A DNA stretch of 64,000 bases from NCBI RefSeq assembly GCF_022828475.1, contig NZ_CP059557.1, positions 248,001 through 312,000 on the forward strand. The letters are read 5' to 3'. The notes beneath the pieces are model-generated. The model searched no databases. It was not told where the DNA came from and saw only the letters and a program-made list of their open reading frames with translations. A program made the translations under genes and the position numbers. The stretch comes from Saccharopolyspora gloriosae. Its GTDB lineage: Bacteria > Actinomycetota > Actinomycetes > Mycobacteriales > Pseudonocardiaceae. Below, in pieces: positions 17,787 to 26,869 of this stretch (positions within the stretch are counted from its first letter, which is position 1; the number at the start of each line of letters is the position of its first letter).

Positions 17787-18494
17787 TCACTGCTCGTCGA
17801 GGACGCCGGGGGTTTCGTGCAGCACGACGCTGTCGTGCAGCGAGACGCGTGACATCCGGAAGCTGTTGCCAGGTGCCGCTTCGTCGGAATGGCCGAAGGC
17901 GATGCCGAACAGGAGCTTGAGCTCTTGGGGAACTCCTAGGAAATCGCGGATGGTGTCGGCGTAGGAACCGAGCGCGGTTTGCGGGATGCCGCCGAGTCCA
18001 CGAGCGGTCAGGGACAGGAGGAAGTTCTGCGCGTACATGCCGATGTCGCCGGCGGCTCGTACGCCGTCGCCGAACTGGGGCATGAAGAGGAAGGCGACGT
18101 GCGGGGCGCCGTAGAAGGCGAGGTTGTCCAGAATGACGCCCCTCCTGCCTGCTTTGTCCGCTCGCTCGATGCCCAGGGAGCCGTAGAGCGTGGCGGCGTG
18201 CTCGTGCGCTCGCTCCAGGTAGGTGCCTTCTCCGAAGTCGGCGTAGTCGAAGGTGAAGTCGGAGGAGTGCCTTCCCTCCTCGTCGGCCTTGATGAGTTCC
18301 TTGCTCAGCTGGTCGCGGGCCGATCCGGAGGCCACGTGCACGGTCCAGGGCTGGGTGTTGCAGTTCGACGGGGCGGTCTGAGCGTCCTCGAGCACTCCCC
18401 GGATGTCCTGCGGGGCGAGCGGTGTGGACTTGAACCTGCGCACGGAATGCCGTGATTTCGCGATCTCCGAGAAGTGTGCGGCTGGGGTGGTCAT
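17787..18494 (-). CDS. Nitroreductase family FMN oxidoreductase
   Basis: 235 residues. Family landmarks: SRHSVRRFKSTPL (FMN phosphate binding), APSNCNTQPW (the PS..N.QPW signature), an IGMYAQNFLLSLTARGLGG core helix and FGIAFGHSDE near the C-terminus. It transfers hydride from NAD(P)H through FMN to nitroaromatics, quinones or similar compounds. AAGGGA precedes the ATG. It is divergent from a TetR gene with a 27-base imperfect palindrome between them, so it is probably repressed by that regulator and induced by a toxic substrate. Confidence 0.92.
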   Translation of the reverse strand: MTTPAAHFSEIAKSRHSVRRFKSTPLAPQDIRGVLEDAQTAPSNCNTQPWTVHVASGSARDQLSKELIKADEEGRHSSDFTFDYADFGEGTYLERAHEHAATLYGSLGIERADKAGRRGVILDNLAFYGAPHVAFLFMPQFGDGVRAAGDIGMYAQNFLLSLTARGLGGIPQTALGSYADTIRDFLGVPQELKLLFGIAFGHSDEAAPGNSFRMSRVSLHDSVVLHETPGVLDEQ

Positions 18495-18562
18495 GAAGTT
18501 CCCTTCTTCGCATGGCGGACGAGGTACGCGCCGGCAGGCGGCGCGACAGAGACCGCCCTTTT

Positions 18563-18589
18563 GACAGTCGCCAGCGTAACGCCGGTGAC
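18563..18589. promoter_or_regulatory. Probable TetR operator
   Basis: Imperfect palindrome: CAGTCGCCAGCG, spacer TAA, CGCCGGTGACTG (10 of 12 positions pair), flanked by TTGAC on the left and GTCAA on the right. It lies between the divergent nitroreductase and TetR genes, covering their promoter space. Confidence 0.55.
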
Positions 18590-18611
18590 TGCCAATAAGT
18601 CAACTGATAGC

Positions 18612-19262
18612 ATGGAGTGCGTGACTGATGCCACTGACCTGCGGGAACGGCGACGTCGTGCCACCCGGGCGGAGATCGAGGCCGTAGTTCTCGACCTGTT
18701 CGCCGAGCACGGTTCGGATCGGACGACCGTCGAGGAGATCGCCGCTGCGGCGGGTGTCTCCCAGCGCACCTTCTTCCGCTACTTCCCGACGAAGGAGGAC
18801 GCCGCGCTCGACGCCAGTCGCGGGTTCCAGGAGTTCATCGCCGCCCGCATCGCCCGCCTGGGCGGCGGCGAGCCGGTTCTGCCTGACCTGTTCGGGGCGT
18901 TCGCGGAAGCCTTGGCCGACATTGCGACGAGTGATGACGCGCTGATCGAACGCCTGCTGCGGGTCCGCGGTCTGGCCGCCGAAGACGAGAACCTCCGCGA
19001 CTCCCTGCTGGCCCTCGATCAGCAGCTCTGCCGCGACAACCAGCACCTCGTGATCACCATGCTCGGTGACGGCGATGCGTTGCGCGCCCGCGTGATGGTG
19101 GAGACCGTGAGCGTCGCCCTCCGGGCTGCGCTCGACGAATGGGCTCGGCTCCGGTGCCAGGGGCAAGATGTCGACCCGGTCGACGTCTTTCGCCGGACCT
19201 GGGACTACTTGGGGCAGATGCTCGGCAGTTCCTGCGTTCGGCCTGCGTCCCCGAGTGCGTGA
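18612..19262 (+). CDS. TetR-family transcriptional regulator
   Basis: 216 residues. N-terminal helix-turn-helix: RAEIEAVVLDLFAEHG, TTVEEIAAAAGVSQRTFFRY, FPTKED. The remainder is a helical ligand-binding domain typical of TetR_N proteins of actinobacteria. The ATG at 18612 or the GTG at 18621 could be the start; the leader is so short that a leaderless transcript is possible. Divergent from the nitroreductase gene; likely represses both. Confidence 0.9.
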   Translation: MECVTDATDLRERRRRATRAEIEAVVLDLFAEHGSDRTTVEEIAAAAGVSQRTFFRYFPTKEDAALDASRGFQEFIAARIARLGGGEPVLPDLFGAFAEALADIATSDDALIERLLRVRGLAAEDENLRDSLLALDQQLCRDNQHLVITMLGDGDALRARVMVETVSVALRAALDEWARLRCQGQDVDPVDVFRRTWDYLGQMLGSSCVRPASPSA

Positions 19263-19345
19263 TCGGCCCGACCGTCAGGGGAGAAGGTCCAGGCCGGTGA
19301 GCCCGGCTCCAAGATCTTCTCCCAACGGGGGGCTTTGCGGCATAG

Positions 19346-19392
19346 AAAAGGGCCTGGCCGAAACCCCTTATGGAGTCCTGGCCAGGCCCTTT
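19346..19392 (-). terminator. Intrinsic terminator of tRNA-Pro
   Basis: AAAGGGCCTGGCC and its complement GGCCAGGCCCTTT (13 bp) around a 20-base loop, followed in the minus direction by CTTTTC. It begins just after the tRNA 3' end. The metallophosphoesterase stop codon (19391-19393) overlaps its edge. Confidence 0.85.
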
Positions 19393-20482
19393 ACCTGTCG
19401 GGGTGGCGGGATTTGAACCCACGACCTCTTCGACCCGAACGAAGCGCGCTCCCAAACTGCGCCACACCCCGATCAATCAGCGGGAACCTCTCGGGTACTT
19501 GTCCGCCGCTGAAAAGAAGTCTAGCGGATGTTCGCGCGTGCCCCGGAAGGGGGTTGCCGAACATGCCGGTGGACTTGGGGGAACCGGCCTGCGAGCGCGG
19601 GACCAGCGTCAACAGCGTCGCCTCCGGCGGGCAGGCGAAGCGCACGGGTGCGTACGGGGAGGTGCCCAGGCCCGCTGAAACGTGCAGGTGCATCCGGTCG
19701 CCCCACGTCGACGCGCCCCGCGCCCGGGACCGGTCCAGCTCGCAGTTCGTCACGATCGGCCCGTAGCCCGGCACCCGCAGCTGACCGCCGTGGGTGTGCC
19801 CGGCGAGCACCAGGTCGTAGGCGTCGTCGGCGAACGCGTCGAGCACCCGCGGCTCCGGCGAGTGCGTCAGGCCCAGGCTCAGCTGCGCTTCCTGCGGGGG
19901 AGTGCCCGCGACCTTGGAGTACTTGTCCCGCTTCAAGTGCGGGTCGTCCAGCCCGGCGATGTGGATCCGGATGCCGGAGAGCTCGATGTCGTGCCAGCGG
20001 TGCGTCACGTCGACCCAGCCGCGTTCGGTCATCGCCGCCCGCAGGTCCCGCCAGGGCAGTGGGTCACCGTGGATCCGCTTCGTCTTCGCCGACGGCAGCA
20101 AGTAGCGCGCCGGGTTCTTCGGTTTCGGGCCGTAGTAGTCGTTGCTGCCGAACACGAACACGCCGGGCCGGTCCAGCAGTGCGCCCATCGCGCGCAGCGC
20201 GGCCGGAACCGCTTGCGGGTGCGCGAGGTTGTCGCCGGTGTTGACCACCAGGTCGGGGGCGAGCTCGGCGAGCCCGGCGACCCAGCGCTGCTTGGAACGC
20301 TGGTTCGGCATCATGTGCAGGTCGGAAATGTGCAGGACACGCAACTCGGGAGCACCCTCGGCGAGCACCGGAACGGTGGCGCGTCGTAGCGTCCAGTGCC
20401 TTCGTTCCACGCCTGCGGCGTAACCGAAGGTCGCGGCACCCAGAGCGCCGCCGGCGAGCATGATCCGACCCAGCTTGTTCAC
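19391..20482 (-). CDS. Membrane-anchored metallophosphoesterase; frame runs through tRNA-Pro
   Basis: 363 codons. An N-terminal hydrophobic stretch (IMLAGGALGAATFGYAAG) suggests a membrane anchor. Calcineurin-like motifs: HISDLHMMP (D-x-H), VNTGDNL (GD), GSNDYY (GNHE variant) and LAGHTHGGQLR (GHTH). The domain ends near ATLLTLVPR (about residue 298). Thereafter about 65 codons have no family resemblance, and the last 25 (beginning VAQFGSALRSG) are simply the translated tRNA-Pro gene; the TAA at 19393-19391 is five bases past the tRNA. GTG at 20482 is used as start; ATG at 20461 is possible. Corresponds in order to Rv3683 next to ponA2. Confidence 0.8.
   Translation of the reverse strand: MNKLGRIMLAGGALGAATFGYAAGVERRHWTLRRATVPVLAEGAPELRVLHISDLHMMPNQRSKQRWVAGLAELAPDLVVNTGDNLAHPQAVPAALRAMGALLDRPGVFVFGSNDYYGPKPKNPARYLLPSAKTKRIHGDPLPWRDLRAAMTERGWVDVTHRWHDIELSGIRIHIAGLDDPHLKRDKYSKVAGTPPQEAQLSLGLTHSPEPRVLDAFADDAYDLVLAGHTHGGQLRVPGYGPIVTNCELDRSRARGASTWGDRMHLHVSAGLGTSPYAPVRFACPPEATLLTLVPRSQAGSPKSTGMFGNPLPGHARTSARLLFSGGQVPERFPLIDRGVAQFGSALRSGRRGRGFKSRHPDR
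19398..19471 (-). tRNA. tRNA-Pro (anticodon CGG)
   Basis: Cloverleaf read on the minus strand: acceptor CGGGGTG/CACCCCG, D arm GCGCAGTTTGGGAGCGC, anticodon stem CTTCG/CGAAG with loop TTCGGGT (anticodon CGG at 34-36), T arm GTGGG-TTCAAAT-CCCGC. The discriminator is A; CCA is not encoded. A terminator follows at once. Confidence 0.97.
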
Positions 20483-20549
20483 GCCGTCCAGCCTACGGCC
20501 GGTGGTGGCCCCGCGACGCTCGGGATGGGGCCGCTCGCGGAGCCTCCGA

Positions 20550-21332
20550 TCAGGCCGGGGCGGCGTGGCGCCAGTACGCCAGCGCGTACACCCGGCGGCG
20601 ATCCAACCCGAGTTCCCGCTGGCAGTACTCCCGGATCTGGTGCACCGCCGCGGCTTCCGCGCCCACCCACACGTCCGGCCGCGAGCCGAGGTCGGCGGTC
20701 CGCACGGCGTCCGCCAGCAAGGTGCTCAGCCCGGCGGGAACACCGTCGCGATGCAGCCACGTCCACGTCACGTCCGCCCGCGCGCGGATCTCCTGGCGCT
20801 CCGCCTCGTCGGCGATCTCGGCGAACACCTGCACCCGAGCGCTTTCGTCCAGCTCGTCGACCATCGCCAGCATCGCGGGTAGCGCCGTCTCATCCCCGGC
20901 GAGCACGAGCCGGTCCGCCGCCGGGTCCGCCCGGTACGACGGGCTCGGCCCGACCGCCACGATCTGATCGCCGGGCCGGACCGCCCGCGCCCAGGCGGAG
21001 CCGGGGCCGTCGTGATCGTGCACGACCAGGTCGATCGCGAGCCGCTGCCGGGCCGCGTCGAACCAGCGGACCGTGTAGGTGCGCTGCTTCGGCTGCTGCT
21101 CGCGCGGCAGCGCGAACACCTCCGCTCGGTCCCGTCCCAGCGGCGTCGGCTGCCCGGGACGCGGCAGGCACAGCTTGATCCGCTGGTCGCTGCCGGTGCT
21201 GTCGAAGTCGGCGAGCTCAGCTCCGCCGAGGACCACCCGCACCATGCGCGGGGTGATCCGCTCGACCTCGGAGACCCGAAGCAGCCGGTACCGGGAGCGC
21301 ACGCGTCGCGTGCTCACCTGCGTGTCCGTCAC
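20550..21332 (-). CDS. Siderophore-interacting protein (FAD-dependent ferric reductase, ViuB/SIP family)
   Basis: 260 residues. The N-terminal FAD-binding barrel includes RYRLLRVSEVERITPRMVRV and QRTYTVRWF (the RxYTxR FAD motif). The second half has the SIP NAD(P)H domain: LAGDETALPAML, a core with WTWLHRDG, DVWVGAEAAAVHQIREY and the C-terminal YALAYWRHA. These enzymes reduce siderophore-bound Fe(III) in the cytoplasm to free iron. Start GTG 21332; GTG 21317 is an alternative. It lies between the metallophosphoesterase and PonA on the same strand but no siderophore genes are near. It is absent from the M. tuberculosis layout at this point. Confidence 0.92.
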   Translation of the reverse strand: MTDTQVSTRRVRSRYRLLRVSEVERITPRMVRVVLGGAELADFDSTGSDQRIKLCLPRPGQPTPLGRDRAEVFALPREQQPKQRTYTVRWFDAARQRLAIDLVVHDHDGPGSAWARAVRPGDQIVAVGPSPSYRADPAADRLVLAGDETALPAMLAMVDELDESARVQVFAEIADEAERQEIRARADVTWTWLHRDGVPAGLSTLLADAVRTADLGSRPDVWVGAEAAAVHQIREYCQRELGLDRRRVYALAYWRHAAPA

Positions 21333-21356
21333 AACCGCCGAGTGTAGGCAGGTGGC

Positions 21357-23813
21357 TCACGGCGGGAAGATGCCCGGCGGGATCGGGATGAACGGCGGAT
21401 CCGGCTGTTGCTCACCCGGCGGTCGTCCCGGTTCGCCCGGTTCGCCCGGAGGCGGTGGTGGCGGTGGTGGTTTCGGAGCCGGCGACGGCGGCGGGACGTA
21501 GCCGGTGCTCACCGACAACGTCACCGTCTCGCCGGGCAGGGCGAAACCGCGCGGGGTCTGGCTGGTCACCGAGCCCTTCCGGCGTTCGCTGTTGACCGAT
21601 CGCTGCTCGACCTTGTACCCGGCCTTCTCCAACGTGCGCTTGGCCCGCTCGGCGGTGATGCCGACGACGTTGGGCACCTGGAACTCGTCGCCGCCGCTCT
21701 TGTACCGGTCGGTGACATCCGGCAGCGGGGCCGTGGGCAGCCCCTCGTGGATCGGTTTCATCGCGTCGAACCAGGTGCGCGCCGGAACCTTGCCGCCGTA
21801 GATGTTGCCGCCGTTGGCACCGCACAGCGCCGGTGGCGTGCTGTCGCAGATGCCCTGCGGGTTGTCACCGTCGGAGAAGGTCAGCACCGAGCCGGCGAAC
21901 TGCGGGGTGCCGCCCATGAACCCGGCGGACTGGTGGGCTTCGGTGGTTCCCGTCTTGCCCGCCATCGGCCGCGTCCAGCTCGCGTTGTTCGCGGCTCCGT
22001 AGGCGGTGCCGCCCGCTTTGTCGTCCTGGCTCATGCCGACGGCCATCGCGTTCGCGAGCCCCTCGTCGACGGCCTGCTCGCACGGGTCCTCGGTGATGGA
22101 GATCGGGTTCCCGTTGCGGTCGAGAATCTGATCGACCGGCGTCGGCGGGCACCAGGTGCCACCGCTCATCAGGGTCGCCGAGACGTTCGCCAGCTCCAGC
22201 GGGCTGGTCGGGCCGAAGCCGAGGGTGAACGCCCCGATCTTCTTCTCCTTGACCACGTCGCCCATCGACGGCCCGTTCGCGCCGTTCGGGGCGAGCGGAT
22301 CACCGCTGAGGTTCGAGTGCAGCAGCGTCTGCCGCATGCCCAGCCGGGTCGCCATGTCGACCGTCTGGTCCAGGCCCACCCGTTCCTGCAATGCCACGAA
22401 CGCGGTGTTCGGCGAGGTCGCGAGGGCCTTCTGCAAGGTCCGCGGGCCGGGCGTGACGCCTTCGGCGTTGCCGACGGTGTAGGGCGCGGAACCGTTGCGG
22501 TAGACGCTCGAGGTGTAGTTGCCGGGGGCCTGGATGGTGTTCTGGATCCCCATCCCCTTCTCCAGCGCGGCGGCCGCCGTGAACACCTTGTAGACCGATC
22601 CGGCGCCGAACTTCGCCACGCCGCTGGGCAGCGCGTACGAGGTTTGGCCGCGGCCGGCGTCGTTGCCGAAGTCGCGGTTGGCGACCAGCGCGCGCACCTC
22701 GTGCTTGTCCTTGCCGGGTTCGACGACCGCCATCACGTTCGCGATGCCCTTGGTGTCCTTGGGCACGTGCTTTTCGGCGGCGGCTTTCGCCGCGTTGGTC
22801 GCCTTCTGGTCCAGCGTGGTGCGGATCGTGTAGCCGCCGGTGCGGAGCTCCTGCTCGGCGAACCCGGCGTTCTGCAAGTAGTCGATGACGTACTTGCAGA
22901 AGAAGCCGTCGGCGGGACCGGCTCCGACGCAGTTGTTCGGCAGCGTGTTCAGCGGCGAGACGAGCCCGAGCGGCGCGGCGCGGGCGGCGTCGGCGGCGCG
23001 TCTGTCGATGCGGTGCTGCGCCTGCATCGTGTCGATGACGGTGTTGCGCCGGAGCGTCGCCTCTTGCGGGTTCGATTCCGGGTTGAGCGCGCTGGGGCTG
23101 TTGACGATGCCCGCCAGCAGCGCGGACTGCGCGACGTTGAGCTTGTCCGGAGTGGTGTTGAAGTAGGTGCGGGCCGCGGCGGCGACGCCGTAGGTCTGGT
23201 TGCCGAACGGGACCACGTTCAGGTAGCGGGCGAGGATTTCCTCTTTGCCGAGCCGCTTTTCGAGCTGCAGCGCGATGCGGATCTCCCGCAGCTTGCGCGC
23301 CGGGGTCTGCTCGATGGCCTTGGCCTGCTTGATCGGATCGTCGGCGGCGAACACGTGTACTTGGTAGTTCTTCACGTACTGCTGGGTGAGCGTGGAGCCG
23401 CCTTGTGCGATCTCACCGGACATCTGGTTGGTGAGCGCGGCGCGCATCGTGCCCGCCCAGTCGACGCCCTCGTGGTCGAAGAACCGGCGGTCCTCGATCG
23501 CGATGATCGCGGATTTCATCGAGGCGGAGATCTGGTCGGGCGCCGCAGGCGTCCGGTTCTGGTCGAAGAGGTAGGCGATCGGTACTCCCGCCCGGTCGGT
23601 GACCGTGGTCACGAGGGGCGGGTCCTGTGTCATCAACTCGGAGGAGATGTTGTTCACCGCGTCACCGGCGCGGTTGGACACCACCCCTAGAGCACCGGCG
23701 GCCGGGAACAGCATCCCGGCGACGAGAACTCCTGCGAGCACACACAGGCCGAAGAGCTTCAGCAAGCTGTCCCGGACACGCACGACGGCAAGACTAAGTG
23801 GTTTTACTGACAT
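21357..23813 (-). CDS. ponA: Bifunctional class A penicillin-binding protein with PASTA domain
   Basis: 818 residues. One membrane helix near residues 15-45, then a GT51 glycosyltransferase: IAIEDRRFFDHEG with the catalytic Glu, QGGSTLTQQYVKN, RKLREIRIALQLEK and GNQTYGVAAAARTYF. The transpeptidase has the nucleophile Ser in GAGSVYK (SxxK), SPN (SxN) and AGKTGTTE (KTG). One PASTA unit (VPNVVGITAERAKRTLEKAG, about 700-765) and a Pro-rich tail follow. It polymerises and crosslinks peptidoglycan outside the membrane. ATG 23813 has better spacing to a weak GACGG site than the GTG six bases upstream. Divergent from whiB4, as M. tuberculosis ponA2 is. Confidence 0.95.
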   Translation of the reverse strand: MSVKPLSLAVVRVRDSLLKLFGLCVLAGVLVAGMLFPAAGALGVVSNRAGDAVNNISSELMTQDPPLVTTVTDRAGVPIAYLFDQNRTPAAPDQISASMKSAIIAIEDRRFFDHEGVDWAGTMRAALTNQMSGEIAQGGSTLTQQYVKNYQVHVFAADDPIKQAKAIEQTPARKLREIRIALQLEKRLGKEEILARYLNVVPFGNQTYGVAAAARTYFNTTPDKLNVAQSALLAGIVNSPSALNPESNPQEATLRRNTVIDTMQAQHRIDRRAADAARAAPLGLVSPLNTLPNNCVGAGPADGFFCKYVIDYLQNAGFAEQELRTGGYTIRTTLDQKATNAAKAAAEKHVPKDTKGIANVMAVVEPGKDKHEVRALVANRDFGNDAGRGQTSYALPSGVAKFGAGSVYKVFTAAAALEKGMGIQNTIQAPGNYTSSVYRNGSAPYTVGNAEGVTPGPRTLQKALATSPNTAFVALQERVGLDQTVDMATRLGMRQTLLHSNLSGDPLAPNGANGPSMGDVVKEKKIGAFTLGFGPTSPLELANVSATLMSGGTWCPPTPVDQILDRNGNPISITEDPCEQAVDEGLANAMAVGMSQDDKAGGTAYGAANNASWTRPMAGKTGTTEAHQSAGFMGGTPQFAGSVLTFSDGDNPQGICDSTPPALCGANGGNIYGGKVPARTWFDAMKPIHEGLPTAPLPDVTDRYKSGGDEFQVPNVVGITAERAKRTLEKAGYKVEQRSVNSERRKGSVTSQTPRGFALPGETVTLSVSTGYVPPPSPAPKPPPPPPPPGEPGEPGRPPGEQQPDPPFIPIPPGIFPP

Positions 23814-23883
23814 CAACACGCCGTCTTTGGTGGGTTCCGCCCGATGTGATGAGGGTCAAAGATAACGGAGCGACAACCCTTGG

Positions 23884-23912
23884 TTGGTTATGGAACCGGG
23901 GGGATCTAAAGT
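23884..23912 (+). promoter_or_regulatory. Candidate whiB4 promoter
   Basis: TTGGTT at 23884-23889, 17-base spacer, TAAAGT at 23907-23912; a start near 23919 would leave a leader of about 110 bases before whiB4. Confidence 0.45.
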
Positions 23913-24029
23913 TCGTCCACGTCCAGCGACAGCATCGTTGTGACGCGGCTTGCGTCGCAGCATCCGGTGCCGGGGGGCTCCGGACGAAATTCGGTCGCCG
24001 ACGATCCAGTGAGGAGCTGGGGGAGCCTT

Positions 24030-24329
24030 ATGTTCGAGCAGGGGGACTGGCGGGTTCAGGCAGCATGCCGGGATGAAAATCCGGACCAGTTGTTCGTTAG
24101 GGGAGCTGAGCAGCGCAAAGCGCGAATGATCTGCTTCGGCTGCCCGGTGCGGACGGAGTGCCTCGGAGAGGCGCTCGACAACAAGATCGAGTTCGGTGTC
24201 TGGGGTGGAATGACCGAGCGGGAGCGGCGCGCGTTGTTGCGTCGACGCCCGGAAGTCCGCAACTGGCGTGAGGTTCTGGAAGCCGCGCGAGACGGCTACG
24301 CCGACATCGACGAGTACCAGGCGGGCTGA
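24030..24329 (+). CDS. whiB4: WhiB4-like Fe-S transcriptional regulator
   Basis: 99 residues. Four Fe-S ligand cysteines: C13, then C35, C38 and C44 in ICFGCPVRTEC; the G[VI]WGG turn is FGVWGGMTERERR; a basic C-terminal segment (ALLRRRPEVR) contacts DNA. WhiB4 of M. tuberculosis is an oxygen- and NO-sensitive Fe-S protein controlling redox genes. The ATG at 24030 follows GGGGGAG; earlier in-frame codons are not family-like. Divergent from ponA, and followed convergently by the ArsA-type pair: the same order as Rv3679-Rv3680-whiB4-ponA2. Confidence 0.93.
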   Translation: MFEQGDWRVQAACRDENPDQLFVRGAEQRKARMICFGCPVRTECLGEALDNKIEFGVWGGMTERERRALLRRRPEVRNWREVLEAARDGYADIDEYQAG

Positions 24330-24468
24330 TTCGCCCGCCGTGAGCACGGGCCGGGCGGCTCGATTCTTCGAGTCGCCCGGAATCCCGGTTCACTCGTTCA
24401 GCGGAACTGGATTTCCGGTCGATTATGATCACCGGAGAGCGGATTTCCTGCTGACCGGAATCTTTGGA

Positions 24469-25599
24469 TTATTCCACCGCGAGTCTGCGGCCGATCTCGC
24501 GCAAGCCGTCGAGATCATGCACATCTGCGGGAAGTGCGGGTACGCCCACCAACGACACCTCGGGGTGCGCGCGGGTGAATCGGGCGAGCATTCGGCGTTC
24601 CCGGTCGGCCACCGCCACGCGATCGGCGTGCACCCGCAGCACCGCCGCGGCCAGCGGCGAGTTCCCCGCGGCGTCGAGCTCCTCGGCGGCGGACAGCGCC
24701 CGGCTGCCGGTCAGCTCGGCGAACACCGGGTGGGTGCGGTTCGCGACCAGACCGGCCAGCGGCATGCCCTCCGCGGTGAGCCGCTCCACGAAGAACGACG
24801 CCTCCCGCAGCGCGTCCGGTTCCGGTGCGGCGATCACCACGAACGCCGTGCCGGGTGAGCGCAGCAGCCGGTAGGTGTGATCGGCGCGCTCCCGGAATCC
24901 GCCGAACGTCGAGTCGAAGGCCTGCACGAACGCCGAGGCATCGGACAGCAGCTGGCCGCCGATGACGGTGGACACCGCCTTCGAGAACATCCCGAACCCG
25001 GCGCCGACGATCTTGCGGAGTCCTTTGCCGCTCGCCTTGGCCGGGGAGGACAGCAGCTTGATCAACCTGCCGTCGAGCACCGTGGACAGCCGCTGCGGCG
25101 CGTCCAGGAAGTCCAGCGCGGACCGGCTCGGCGGGGTGTCCACGATGATCAGGTCCCATTCCCCGGAGGCGGCGAGCTGGCCGAGCTTCTCCATCGCCAT
25201 GTACTCCTGCGTTCCGGAGAACGAGGTGGAAATGGTCTGGTAGAAGGGGTTCTCCAGGATCTGCCGGGCGCGTTCCTCCCCGGCGTGCGCGAGCACCATG
25301 TCGTCGAAGGTGCGCCGCATGTCGAGCATCATCGCGTTCAGATCACCGGTCGGCTCGAAGTCGTCGAGGACCACCTGACGCGGCTGGTTGTCCAGCTCCC
25401 GCATGCCCAGCGCCTGCGCGAGCCGCCGCGCCGGGTCGATGGTGAGCACGACGGTCTTGCGGCCGCGTTCGGCGGCTCGCACCGCGAGCGCGGCGGCCGT
25501 GGTCGTCTTGCCGACGCCGCCGGACCCGCAGCACACCAGGACGCGGTTCTGCGGATCGTCGAGCAGCGCGTCGACGTCGAGTGCGGCGGGGGTGGTCAT
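24469..25599 (-). CDS. ArsA/GET3-type ATPase (Rv3680-like)
   Basis: 376 residues. The deviant Walker [15 protein letters not shown] at about 25-38 is the P-loop of ArsA/Get3 ATPases, [11 protein letters not shown] is switch I and [17 protein letters not shown] is switch II. It should form a pair with the upstream gene product, as Rv3679/Rv3680 do; in M. tuberculosis they form a cytoplasmic ATPase complex linked to glycerol and oxidative metabolism rather than arsenic. The ATG at 25599 overlaps the stop of the upstream gene (ATGA), so production is coupled. There is no arsenite-binding Cys cluster. Confidence 0.92.
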   Translation of the reverse strand: MTTPAALDVDALLDDPQNRVLVCCGSGGVGKTTTAAALAVRAAERGRKTVVLTIDPARRLAQALGMRELDNQPRQVVLDDFEPTGDLNAMMLDMRRTFDDMVLAHAGEERARQILENPFYQTISTSFSGTQEYMAMEKLGQLAASGEWDLIIVDTPPSRSALDFLDAPQRLSTVLDGRLIKLLSSPAKASGKGLRKIVGAGFGMFSKAVSTVIGGQLLSDASAFVQAFDSTFGGFRERADHTYRLLRSPGTAFVVIAAPEPDALREASFFVERLTAEGMPLAGLVANRTHPVFAELTGSRALSAAEELDAAGNSPLAAAVLRVHADRVAVADRERRMLARFTRAHPEVSLVGVPALPADVHDLDGLREIGRRLAVE

Positions 25600-26597
25600 C
25601 GCGGTCTCCCGACGCCGTGTGCGGTGAGGATCTCGGCCAGCTCGTAGAGCTCGGCCACGTCGATTCCGGCGGTCAGCTCGGGCAGCGCCACGTTGGGCAG
25701 GTCGGTGGCGGCGAGCCGTTCCTCGGCCTCCCGCTCGGCCTGCGAGCGCACCGCGTGTTCCACCGTCTCGTCGGTGAGCCCGGCCAGCAGTTCGTCGTCC
25801 ACCCGCACACCGGCCGACTCCAGGCCGGAGCGCAACCGGTCCGCGTCGACCCGGCCCGCCGCGGCGGCCGCCACCGAGCGGGCGGGCAGGTGGCCGGGGC
25901 GGACGCGGTTCAGCAGCACCGCGCCGGGGCGCAGATCCGCGGTGTCGAGTTCGGCGACGGCCTCCAAGGTCTCGCGCACCGGCAGGTCCTCCAGCAGCGA
26001 CACCAGGTGCACCACGGTGTCGGCGGAGTGCAGCAGCCGGACCACGCCTTCGCTCTGCCCGCGAATCGGTCCGACCTTCGCCAGGTCGGCCATGGCGCGG
26101 GTGACGTCGAGGAACTTCACGACCCGCCCGGTCGGCGGCGCGTCGAGCACGACGGCGTCGTAGACGTGGCGCCCGTTCTCGTCGGTGCGCCCGACGCACT
26201 CCTTGACCTTGCCGGTGAACAGCACGTCGCGAAGCCCTGGCGCGAGGGTGGTGGCGAACTCGATCGCGCCCATCCGCTTGAGCGTGCGGCCGGCGAAGCC
26301 GAGGTTGTAGAACATCGACAGGTATTCCAGCAGCGCCGGTTCGGCGTCGATGGCCAGTGCCCGCAGCTCACCTCCGCCGGGGGCCGCGGCGATCGTCTCC
26401 TCGGAGTACGGCAGCGGCGCGGTGTCGAACAGCTGCGCAATGCCCTGCCTGCCTTCGACTTCGATCAGCAGCACCCGCCGGCCACCGGTCGCCAGCGCCA
26501 GCGCCAGCGCCGCGGCGACGGTGGTCTTGCCGGTGCCGCCCTTGCCGCTGACGATGTGCAGCCGAGCGTCGTTGAGTTCGGCGTCCCATCCGGTCAC
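25596..26597 (-). CDS. ArsA/GET3-type ATPase (Rv3679-like)
   Basis: 333 residues from GTG 26597. Walker [17 protein letters not shown] at the N-terminus; [15 protein letters not shown] is switch I, where the usual DP is changed to [19 protein letters not shown] is switch II. First gene of a two-gene operon with the ATPase above, overlapping by four bases. The altered switch I beside a partner with the normal DPA suggests an asymmetric heterodimer in which this subunit may hydrolyse ATP poorly. An in-frame start at 26639 is possible. Confidence 0.9.
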   Translation of the reverse strand: MTGWDAELNDARLHIVSGKGGTGKTTVAAALALALATGGRRVLLIEVEGRQGIAQLFDTAPLPYSEETIAAAPGGGELRALAIDAEPALLEYLSMFYNLGFAGRTLKRMGAIEFATTLAPGLRDVLFTGKVKECVGRTDENGRHVYDAVVLDAPPTGRVVKFLDVTRAMADLAKVGPIRGQSEGVVRLLHSADTVVHLVSLLEDLPVRETLEAVAELDTADLRPGAVLLNRVRPGHLPARSVAAAAAGRVDADRLRSGLESAGVRVDDELLAGLTDETVEHAVRSQAEREAEERLAATDLPNVALPELTAGIDVAELYELAEILTAHGVGRPR

Positions 26598-26869
26598 ACG
26601 ATCAGCGTAGGCGGGGTTCCGGGGTGCTGTCTCCCGCACGTAGCAGCCATCTCCTCGTTGCGCCTCGTCAATTCCGCGTAGGTGCGAATGCGTAGTACTC
26701 AGGCTTCGGGGCGGTCAGGTGGCTTTCGGTCTGAGTAGTTCTGCGCGCACGGCGGGCGGCGAGGGAGCCGGTTCGCCGGTGCTTCACGGGTGGGACGACC
26801 GGCGCGGCCGGGCATGACGCGGTTCGTCGGCTCCACTGGTGAGCGCGGCGGCCTGCTCGGCCAGGGTCG

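Noticed and set aside
16962-19262. Complete mobile element around the low-G+C island
   Set aside because: No transposase, integrase or flanking direct repeats seen; the tRNA-Pro at 19.4 kb has no visible duplicated 3' end on the island side.
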